This document shows positions 1-5,559 of a DNA stretch of 5,614 bases, piece after piece. Under the pieces are notes generated by a model that saw only the letters and a program-made list of their open reading frames with translations, was not told where the DNA came from and searched no databases. Each line of letters begins with the position of its first letter. Position 1 is the stretch's first letter. Both the position numbers and the translations under genes were made by a program. The DNA comes from an uncultured Clostridia bacterium. Lineage in GTDB: Bacteria > Bacillota > Clostridia > Oscillospirales > Ruminococcaceae. The DNA is taken from NCBI GenBank assembly GCA_946563605.1, contig CAMNVW010000107.1, forward strand, positions 1-5,614, read 5' to 3'.

Positions 1-64
1 GTATATGCAGGTTTGTATGTTCAGACCGGCAGAAAGAAAAAATTTAATCGTGAGGATGAACGAT

Positions 65-1471
65 ATGGAAAAAACCAAAGGCGAGCAGCTTCAGGAAGAA
101 CTGACCATGAAGATGGTCAACGGTACCACCCGTCTGTCTGACGAAGAGATCGAAAAGGCATACGACTATGCTGAAGGCTACAAAAAATACATGGATGCAG
201 CCAAGATCGAAATGGAAGCAGTTAGAGAGGCAATCAGACAGCTCAAGGAAAACGGTTATGAGGAATTTGTAGCAGGCAAAAAATATCAACCAGGCGAAAG
301 ATTCTACTACAACAACCGCGGAAAATCCCTGATTTTCGGTACGATGGGTAGACGCCCAATCGAAAAAGGTGTTAAAATCCTGGCAGCTCACGTAGACTCT
401 CCAAGACTGGACCTGAAACCAAGCCCACTGTTTGAAGAAGCTGAACTCGGCTACTTTAGACCACATTACTACGGCGGTATCAGAAAATACCAGTGGCCAA
501 CCATTCCGCTGGCTCTGCACGGCGATGTTTACAAGAAAGATGGTTCCTGTGTCACCGTTACCATCGGTGAAGATGAGAACGATCCAATTTTCTGCGTAAC
601 CGACCTGCTGCCACATCTGGCTTCTGAACAGAAATCCCAGACTCTGGGTGAAGCATTCAAAGGCGAATCCCTGAACATCCTGATCGGTTCCAGACAGTTC
701 AAAGATGAGAAAGCTTCCGAGAAGGTTAAACTGAACCTGCTGAAGATTCTCAACGAGAAATATGGCATCACCGAAAGAGATTTCCTCGGTGCTGAGCTGA
801 GCGTTGTTCCAGCTCTGAAAGCGCGCGACCTCGGTCTTGACAGAAGCATGATCGGTGCTTACGGCCATGACGACCGCGTTTGCTCTTACACAGAGATGAC
901 TGCTGAAATTGCAAACACCAACCCAGAATGGACTTCTGTTGTTATCTTCGCAGACAAAGAAGAAACCGGTTCCAACGGCAACACCGGTATGCAGGGCAGA
1001 TTCCTTGAATACTTCCTGGCAGAGCTTGCTGAACCATACGGCGTTCCAGTAAGACGTGTACTTTCCAACTCTAAATGTCTGTCTGCTGACGTAAGCGCTG
1101 CTTTCGATCCATCTTTCGCAAGCGCATACGAAAAACAGAACACTTCCTACCTCAACTACGGTATTTGTGTTATCAAATACACCGGAGCAGGCGGTAAGAA
1201 TGGCACCAACGACTGCAATGCAAAATTTGCAAGCCAGGTTTACGCTCTTCTGGACAAAGCAGACGTTGTATGGCAGTTCGGTGAACTTGGTAAAGTTGAC
1301 CAGGGCGGCGGCGGCACAGTTGCTAAATTCATCTCTGCACTGGACGTTGACACCATCGATATCGGTGTTCCAGTTCTGTGTATGCATGCTCCAATGGAGA
1401 TCATCTCTAAGGTTGATCTGTATGAAACACATCGTGGTTTCTACGAGTTCCTGGTTGCAGATATCGACTAA
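65..1471 (+). CDS. apeA: M18 family zinc aminopeptidase (ApeA-like)
   Basis: A 468-residue cytosolic metallo-aminopeptidase of peptidase family M18, which removes N-terminal residues from peptides using two metal ions and normally forms large oligomers. The expected ligands are visible in order: H109 and D111 in AAHVDSPRLDLKPSP, D269 in GHDDRVC, the catalytic/ligand pair E299-E300 in DKEETGSNG, D342 in CLSADVSAAFDPSF, and H441 in MHAPMEI. The segment after D342 follows the bacterial 'aminopeptidase 1' style (SAAFDP) rather than the eukaryotic AHAxHP style, and length fits that group (about 450-470). ATG 65 is preferred because GAGG at 52-55 lies 9 nt upstream; in-frame ATGs at 5, 17 and 56 are further upstream or abut that site. 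The gene looks intact. No promoter can be assigned in the 64 bases before it, so it may belong to an operon starting outside the window. Family call is confident; the symbol is from memory and the substrate is unknown. Confidence 0.93.
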   Translation: MEKTKGEQLQEELTMKMVNGTTRLSDEEIEKAYDYAEGYKKYMDAAKIEMEAVREAIRQLKENGYEEFVAGKKYQPGERFYYNNRGKSLIFGTMGRRPIEKGVKILAAHVDSPRLDLKPSPLFEEAELGYFRPHYYGGIRKYQWPTIPLALHGDVYKKDGSCVTVTIGEDENDPIFCVTDLLPHLASEQKSQTLGEAFKGESLNILIGSRQFKDEKASEKVKLNLLKILNEKYGITERDFLGAELSVVPALKARDLGLDRSMIGAYGHDDRVCSYTEMTAEIANTNPEWTSVVIFADKEETGSNGNTGMQGRFLEYFLAELAEPYGVPVRRVLSNSKCLSADVSAAFDPSFASAYEKQNTSYLNYGICVIKYTGAGGKNGTNDCNAKFASQVYALLDKADVVWQFGELGKVDQGGGGTVAKFISALDVDTIDIGVPVLCMHAPMEIISKVDLYETHRGFYEFLVADID

Positions 1472-1481
1472 TTTGTTACAT

Positions 1482-1520
1482 AAAAAGGCTTTCGGCATTT
1501 TGCCGAAAGCCTTTTTTCTT
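1482..1520 (+). terminator. Rho-independent terminator after the aminopeptidase gene
   Basis: An inverted repeat with left arm AAAAAGGCTTTCGGCA (1482-1497), a three-base TTT loop, and right arm TGCCGAAAGCCTTTTT (1501-1516), running into a T tract to 1517. The core is an 11-bp stem of mixed GC and AT pairs extended by A-T pairs. It begins 10 nt after the aminopeptidase stop. Because the A tract and T tract flank the stem, it could also act on transcripts from the other strand. Confidence 0.93.
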
Positions 1521-1532
1521 ATATCGATATTG

Positions 1533-1561
1533 TGTTCAGCGCACGAATATGCTACTATAAT
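1533..1561 (+). promoter_or_regulatory. Putative sigma-A promoter for the DUF2500 gene
   Basis: A perfect -10 hexamer TATAAT lies at 1556-1561. The best -35 at 17-bp spacing is TGTTCA (1533-1538), which matches only three of six consensus positions, so the -35 is weak. It follows the upstream terminator directly, as expected for a new transcription unit. A 10-bp palindrome, ATATCGATAT, lies at 1521-1530 just upstream of the -35. The start point would fall near 1568, at the ribosome binding site itself. Confidence 0.5.
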
Positions 1562-1578
1562 AAAAATAAGGGGGTGCG

Positions 1579-1965
1579 ATGATGGGATTTGGAATGTTTG
1601 GGCTGATTGATACGCTGTTTCCGGTTTTTTTCACCGTTATTTTTTTCATAGTCATCGGCGTTTTTGTCGTTACTATTGTCAAAGGAATCGGAGAATGGAA
1701 CCAAAACAACCACTCGCCGGTTTTGACGGTGGATGCTGTGGTAGTAAGCAAACGGGAGAGCCACTCGCACCATCACCATAACGACGCCAACGGGGTCGGT
1801 CACACCACGACCAGTACCAGTTATTACGTTACCTTTGAGGTAACAAGCGGGGATCGAATGGAATTGGGTTTGTCCGGCAGGGAATATGGGATGCTTGCAG
1901 AGGGTGACCGCGGAAAGCTGACGTTTCAGGGGACGCGCTACAAGGAATTTCAACGAACCATCTAG
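1579..1965 (+). CDS. DUF2500 domain-containing small membrane protein
   Basis: A 128-residue protein resembling the DUF2500 family (E. coli YhhM type), whose function is unknown. It has a hydrophobic segment at about residues 10-34 (LIDTLFPVFF...VVTIVKG) that should anchor it in the membrane, then a soluble beta-rich domain. The family pattern is visible: VDAVVVSKR at 51-59, a His-rich stretch (H62, H64-H67, H75), STSYYVTFEV, and a C-terminal EYGMLAEGDRGKLTFQGTRY followed by EFQR. The stretch AAGGGGGTG at 1568-1576 is the Shine-Dalgarno site. ATG occurs at both 1579 and 1582; the second has the better 7-nt spacing from GGGGG, so the true product may be one residue shorter. The hydrophobic segment at the N-terminus could be a signal anchor; orientation is not determined. 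Length and C-terminal end fit the family, so it appears complete. It appears to be its own transcription unit, between two terminators. Confidence 0.82.
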   Translation: MMGFGMFGLIDTLFPVFFTVIFFIVIGVFVVTIVKGIGEWNQNNHSPVLTVDAVVVSKRESHSHHHHNDANGVGHTTTSTSYYVTFEVTSGDRMELGLSGREYGMLAEGDRGKLTFQGTRYKEFQRTI

Positions 1966-2005
1966 GCGGCAGGAAATTGTACGGAATCTCAGGAGAAACA
2001 AAAGG

Positions 2006-2179
2006 GTGTTTACCGGAAGCTTGTTCCTTCTTGTGATGGCAGCGTTTGCAGGATATTGGGGTGTTGGAAGGATGATAACAGGCATTTTGCAGATGTCAAG
2101 ACGCTGGTTATCTAAATCATCAAGCAAAAATTTAGCATATATAAACAAAACTCCGATTAAAAAATCGGAGTTTTTCTGA
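2006..2179 (+). CDS. Possible 57-codon single-TM microprotein (uncertain)
   Basis: An unrecognised short reading frame beginning with GTG 40 nt after the DUF2500 stop. An AGGAG site at 1991-1995 lies 10 nt before the GTG. The product starts VFTGSLFLLVMAAFAGYWGV, a plausible membrane segment, followed by GRMITGILQM and a basic tail (SRRWLSKSSSK). The frame stays open upstream to the TGA at 1919-1921, encoding a very basic stretch (RRNKR) just before the hydrophobic part, but no conventional start is seen there. Against it being real: no known family, a GTG start, and the last ten codons lie inside the terminator hairpin and its T tract at 2147-2175, so a transcript ending there would lack the stop codon. 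It may be a decayed gene remnant or chance. Confidence 0.25.
   Translation: MFTGSLFLLVMAAFAGYWGVGRMITGILQMSRRWLSKSSSKNLAYINKTPIKKSEFF
2147..2175 (+). terminator. Rho-independent terminator upstream of the rpoB control region
   Basis: Perfect 8-bp stem CTCCGATT (2151-2158) / AATCGGAG (2163-2170) with an AAAA loop, flanked by AAAA on the left and TTTTT on the right (2171-2175). The flanking A and T runs extend the stem and make it potentially bidirectional. It ends transcription from the DUF2500 gene before the rpoB promoters. Confidence 0.88.
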
Positions 2180-2188
2180 TGCTGAAAG

Positions 2189-2215
2189 GTGCCGGAAAGA
2201 TTGACTTTCTGGCAC
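2189..2215. promoter_or_regulatory. 27-bp inverted repeat over the rpoB -35 box (candidate operator)
   Basis: Arms GTGCCGGAAAG (2189-2199) and CTTTCTGGCAC (2205-2215) are complementary at 10 of 11 positions around a 5-bp centre, ATTGA. The centre and the first base of the right arm contain the -35 hexamer TTGACT (2201-2206). No T tract follows on either strand, so it is not a terminator. The position fits a repressor or regulator site blocking or modulating the promoter. The one mismatched position is G-T, which would be a G-U pair in + strand RNA, so a hairpin in readthrough RNA is an alternative reading. The regulator is unknown. Confidence 0.5.
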
Positions 2216-2229
2216 AAATATAATATAAT
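2201..2229 (+). promoter_or_regulatory. Main rpoB promoter (P1)
   Basis: TTGACT (2201-2206; five of six consensus positions), a 17-bp spacer, and TATAAT (2224-2229; six of six). This is a strong housekeeping sigma-A-type promoter, with an expected start near 2236 and a leader of about 156 nt before the rpoB ATG. It lies just after the terminator at 2147-2175. Its -35 box is inside the inverted repeat at 2189-2215. Confidence 0.85.
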
Positions 2230-2237
2230 ATTATAAT
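2209..2237 (+). promoter_or_regulatory. Second, overlapping rpoB promoter (P2), candidate
   Basis: CTGGCA (2209-2214; four of six -35 positions), a 17-bp spacer, and another perfect TATAAT (2232-2237), giving an expected start near 2244. It is shifted 8 bp from P1 and its -35 uses the right arm of the inverted repeat. TATAAT occurs three times here (2219-2224, 2224-2229, 2232-2237) and a 12-bp palindrome TATAATATTATA spans 2224-2235. AT-rich sequence easily makes such matches by chance, so this is less certain than P1. Confidence 0.4.
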
Positions 2238-2391
2238 GTATCAAAATGGCTACTTGTGTATTTAGCTAAATATATTGTAGCATAGCAGAAATGAAAATTC
2301 AATACCTTTTTGCAAAATATTGGATTTTAAAAGGGAAAATTTGTACATAATAGACAACTGTTAAAATATACGGATTGGAGTGGATCAGCCT
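2236..2391 (+). other. rpoB 5' leader (untranslated), AT-rich, with weak hairpins
   Basis: About 156 bases between the expected start of transcription and the rpoB ATG. I see no coding region in it. Hairpin 1 spans 2249-2281: an outer stem GCTAC/GTAGC (2249-2253 with 2277-2281) around a 14-bp perfect palindrome TATTTAGCTAAATA (2259-2272). Hairpin 2 spans about 2298-2324: CAATA/TATTG (2300-2304 with 2318-2322) plus an inner TTTT/AAAA stem around TGC. Neither is followed by a T tract, so no attenuator is evident, and neither matches a riboswitch I recognise. The ribosome binding site GGAG at 2377-2380 begins its 3' end. Confidence 0.5.
2377..2380 (+). promoter_or_regulatory. Ribosome binding site deciding the rpoB start
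   Basis: GGAG, extended to GGAGTGGATC, resembles the complement of the 16S rRNA 3' end and lies 11 nt before ATG 2392. It overlaps the in-frame GTG at 2380, which therefore cannot be served by it; only a weak CGGA (2371-2374) precedes that GTG. This favours ATG 2392 over GTG 2380. Confidence 0.7.
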
Positions 2392-5300
2392 ATGGTGAAT
2401 GTTAAGCCGGTACAACTGGGTAAAAATGTTCGAATGAGCTTTTCTAGGATCGACGAGGTTTTGGAGATGCCAAACCTGATTGAAGTTCAGAAAAACTCCT
2501 ACAAATGGTTCCTTGAGGAAGGCTTGAAGGAAGTATTTAAAGATATGTCCGAAATCTCAGATTATCAGGGCAATCTGGTGCTTGACTTTATCGACTACCA
2601 CCTCGATGAAAAGACCAAATATACCATCGAAGAATGCAAAGAGCGCGATGCAACATATGCAGCGCCTTTGAGAGTTCGTGCAAGTCTTTTGAACAAAGAG
2701 ACCGGTGAAGTAAAAGAGCAGGACATCTTCATGGGCGATTTTCCGGTTATGACGCCAAGCGGCACATTCATTATCAACGGTGCGGAACGAGTTATCGTTT
2801 CCCAGTTGGTGCGTTCCCCAGGCGTATATTACGGTATGTCCCGCGATAAAGCAGGTAAGGAACTGTACACAACAACGGTTATTCCAAACCGCGGCGCATG
2901 GCTGGAATATGAGACCGACTCCAATGATGTGTTCTATGTCCGCATCGATAAAAACAGAAAGCTGCCAGTTACAACCTTTATCCGTGCGCTGGGACTTTCC
3001 AGTGATGCGCAGATTCTGGAGTTCTTTGGCGATGACACAAGAATCGTTGCAACCATCGAAAAGGACAGCACCAACAATACAGAAGAAGCGCTTTTAGAGG
3101 TTTACAGAAAACTGCGCCCAGGCGAACCGCCGACAGTGGACAGCGCACAGTCCCATCTGAATGCACTGTTCTTTGACGCAAGAAGATATGACCTGTCTCG
3201 AGTAGGACGTTACAAATACAACAAGAAACTGGGCATCGCTTCCAGAATCAACGGTCACATCGTGGCAGAGCCGATCATCAACAGCCGCACAGGCGAAGTG
3301 ATGGCAGAACCGGATGAAGTGCTGACCCGTGCAAAAGCAGAAGAGATCGAGCGCGCAGGCGTTGACACCGTATTCCTCAAATCCGGCGACAAGACCGTAA
3401 AGGTTATCTCCAACGGCATGGTCGATCTGATGGATTACGTTTCCTGCTATACAGCCGACGAGCTTGAGGAAATTGACTTAAATGAGAAGGTGCGTTTCTC
3501 TGTACTCTGTGAAATCCTTGACAGCTGCAATTCCGATGAGGAACTGCGCCAGATGCTGAAGGACAGAGTGGACGACCTGATTCCAAAACACATCATCAAA
3601 GATGATATTTTCGCAACCATCAACTATGTCTGCTGTCTGGGCAACGGCATCGGCTCCACCGATGATATCGACCATCTGGGTAACAGAAGAATCCGTTCCG
3701 TCGGCGAGCTGCTGCAGAACCAGTTCCGCATCGGTTTCTCCAGAATGGAACGTGTTATCCGCGAGAGAATGACCACACAGGCGCAGGATATGGAAGTCAT
3801 TACCCCACAGGCACTGATCAATATCCGACCGGTCGTTGCGGCAATCAAAGAGTTCTTTGGTTCCTCTCCGCTGTCTCAGTTCATGGATCAGAACAACCCT
3901 CTGGCAGAGCTGACCCACAAGAGACGTCTTTCTGCGCTGGGTCCTGGCGGTCTTTCCAGAGACCGTGCCGGATTCGAGGTTCGAGACGTACATTACAGCC
4001 ATTACGGAAGAATGTGCCCTGTTGAGACCCCTGAAGGTCCAAACATTGGTTTGATCTCCTACCTGGCTACCTTTGCAAGAATCAATAAATATGGCTTTGT
4101 AGAGGCTCCTTACCGCCGTGTAGATAAAGAAACCGGCAAGGTGCTTGACGAAGTAGAATACATGACTGCCGACCGCGAGGATGAGTTTATCGTTGCACAG
4201 GCGAACGAACCTCTGACCGAAGAAAATACCTTCGCAAACAAGATGGTTTCGGTTCGTCACCGCGACATGGTTAAAATCGTTGAGCGCGAGCAGGTAGACT
4301 ACATGGATGTATCGCCAAAGATGGTAGTATCCGTCGCAACAGCGATGATCCCATTCCTTGAAAACGACGATACCAACCGAGCTCTGATGGGTGCGAACAT
4401 GCAGCGTCAGGCAGTTCCGCTTTTGAAAACCGAAAATCCAATCGTTGGAACCGGTATGGAATATAAAGCAGCTGTTGACTCCGGCGTCTGCGTTGTTTCG
4501 GATGTAAACGGTGTTGTTGACAGGGTTGACGCAAACAAAGTAGTTGTCAGAACAGACGACGGTGAGCTGAAAACCTTCCACATCATCAAATTCCTGCGTT
4601 CCAACCAGGGAACCTGCTTTAACCAGCGTCCAATCGTCAGTGCAGGCGAACGCGTAAGCGTTGGTCAGGTGCTGGCAGACGGTCCTGCAACCTGCAATGG
4701 TGAGATTTCGCTGGGCAAAAACGCGCTGATCGGTTTTATGACATGGGAAGGCTACAACTACGAGGACGCTGTACTGCTCAACGAGAGAATGGTACGCGAC
4801 GACGTATACACCTCCATCCATATCGAGGAACATGAGATCGAAGCGCGCGACACCAAGCTCGGTCCAGAAGAAATTACCCGTGATATTCCAAACGTAGGCG
4901 AAGATGCTCTGCGTGAACTGGATGACCGCGGTATCATCCGCATCGGTGCGGAAGTACGCTCCGGCGATATTCTGGTCGGTAAGGTAACACCAAAGGGTGA
5001 GACCGAACTGAACGCAGAGGAAAGACTGCTGCGTGCGATCTTCGGTGAAAAAGCAAGAGAAGTCCGCGATACCTCCCTGCGTGTACCACACGGCGAGTAT
5101 GGTATCATCGTTGACGTAAAAGTATTTACAAGAGAAAATTCCGACGAGCTTTCTCCTGGTGTTAATATGGTCGTTCGCTGCTACATCGCACAGAAGCGTA
5201 AGATTTCTGTCGGAGATAAGATGGCTGGACGTCACGGAAACAAGGGTGTTGTTTCCAGAATTTTGCCGCAGGAGGATATGCCGTTCCTGGAGGACGGACG

Positions 5301-5559
5301 TCCGCTGGATATCGTGCTGAACCCGCTGGGCGTACCTTCCCGTATGAATATCGGTCAGGTGCTGGAGGTTCATCTTGGACGTGCGGCAGCTGAACTGAAC
5401 TGGAAGATCATGACGCCTGTATTTGACGGCGCAAACGAAAATGATATTAAGGAATGTCTTGAGATGGCAGGTCTGCGCGGCGACGGCAAGACCATCGTTT
5501 ATGACGGACGTACCGGCGAACCATTCGATAATCCGGTTACAGTCGGTTATATGTACTAA
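2392..5559 (+). CDS. rpoB: DNA-directed RNA polymerase subunit beta, interrupted by in-frame TAA; 3' end outside window
   Basis: The beta subunit of RNA polymerase, which with beta-prime forms the catalytic cleft. From ATG 2392 the frame gives 1055 residues before a TAA; clostridial RpoB is usually about 1150-1250. Visible landmarks are the N-terminal NLIEVQKNSYKWFLEEGL (lobe/protrusion start), GAERVIVSQLVRSPGVYY with R141-G144 in the protrusion, the rifampicin region from FFGSSPLSQFMDQ to THKRRLSALGPGGLS (about 487-521), ETPEGPNIGLI, GYNYEDAVLLNE with acidic E791-D792 near the active site, and GDKMAGRHGNKG with K943 and K951, equivalent to E. coli K1065 and K1073. Large Proteobacteria-type insertions are absent. 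The sequence is excellent up to VTVGYMY, where TAA replaces an aromatic or Met codon; conserved residues continue in frame afterwards. The start was chosen over GTG 2380 on the ribosome site and the family N-terminus. It has its own promoter region; rpoC would be expected downstream. The stop is probably an error or a lesion (see findings). Confidence 0.95.
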   Translation: MVNVKPVQLGKNVRMSFSRIDEVLEMPNLIEVQKNSYKWFLEEGLKEVFKDMSEISDYQGNLVLDFIDYHLDEKTKYTIEECKERDATYAAPLRVRASLLNKETGEVKEQDIFMGDFPVMTPSGTFIINGAERVIVSQLVRSPGVYYGMSRDKAGKELYTTTVIPNRGAWLEYETDSNDVFYVRIDKNRKLPVTTFIRALGLSSDAQILEFFGDDTRIVATIEKDSTNNTEEALLEVYRKLRPGEPPTVDSAQSHLNALFFDARRYDLSRVGRYKYNKKLGIASRINGHIVAEPIINSRTGEVMAEPDEVLTRAKAEEIERAGVDTVFLKSGDKTVKVISNGMVDLMDYVSCYTADELEEIDLNEKVRFSVLCEILDSCNSDEELRQMLKDRVDDLIPKHIIKDDIFATINYVCCLGNGIGSTDDIDHLGNRRIRSVGELLQNQFRIGFSRMERVIRERMTTQAQDMEVITPQALINIRPVVAAIKEFFGSSPLSQFMDQNNPLAELTHKRRLSALGPGGLSRDRAGFEVRDVHYSHYGRMCPVETPEGPNIGLISYLATFARINKYGFVEAPYRRVDKETGKVLDEVEYMTADREDEFIVAQANEPLTEENTFANKMVSVRHRDMVKIVEREQVDYMDVSPKMVVSVATAMIPFLENDDTNRALMGANMQRQAVPLLKTENPIVGTGMEYKAAVDSGVCVVSDVNGVVDRVDANKVVVRTDDGELKTFHIIKFLRSNQGTCFNQRPIVSAGERVSVGQVLADGPATCNGEISLGKNALIGFMTWEGYNYEDAVLLNERMVRDDVYTSIHIEEHEIEARDTKLGPEEITRDIPNVGEDALRELDDRGIIRIGAEVRSGDILVGKVTPKGETELNAEERLLRAIFGEKAREVRDTSLRVPHGEYGIIVDVKVFTRENSDELSPGVNMVVRCYIAQKRKISVGDKMAGRHGNKGVVSRILPQEDMPFLEDGRPLDIVLNPLGVPSRMNIGQVLEVHLGRAAAELNWKIMTPVFDGANENDIKECLEMAGLRGDGKTIVYDGRTGEPFDNPVTVGYMY

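Noticed and set aside
44..1498. 484-codon open frame on the - strand opposite the aminopeptidase gene
   Set aside because: It is in exact codon register with the sense gene and stays open because the sense gene lacks TTA, CTA and TCA codons. The product is rich in Cys, Phe and Val with no family resemblance, while the sense protein has all M18 metal ligands.
1167..1610. 147-codon + strand frame overlapping the end of the aminopeptidase gene and its terminator
   Set aside because: It overlaps strongly conserved aminopeptidase sequence out of frame and reads through the terminator hairpin and the next promoter.
2189..2215. The inverted repeat at the rpoB -35 as an intrinsic terminator
   Set aside because: No T tract follows the stem on either strand, and a clear terminator already lies 14 bases upstream.
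1555..2244. 229-codon open frame on the - strand across the DUF2500 gene and the gap after it
   Set aside because: It runs through two sense-strand control signals (the terminator at 2147-2175 and the rpoB promoter), is in register with the DUF2500 codons, and shows no recognisable family.
2341..2367. A third rpoB promoter (TTGTAC with TAAAAT) close to the ribosome binding site
   Set aside because: The spacer is only 15 bp and both boxes are imperfect in a very AT-rich stretch; much better promoters lie upstream.
2380..2391. GTG at 2380 as the rpoB start
   Set aside because: The GGAG site overlaps this codon, leaving only a weak CGGA upstream, and the familiar clostridial N-terminus MVNVKPVQLGKNV begins at ATG 2392.
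3868..3870. Reading the proline in the rifampicin region as the known Q513P resistance change
   Set aside because: On counting positions, Q513 corresponds to the Gln before FMD, which is intact here; the proline is at the Gln510 position.
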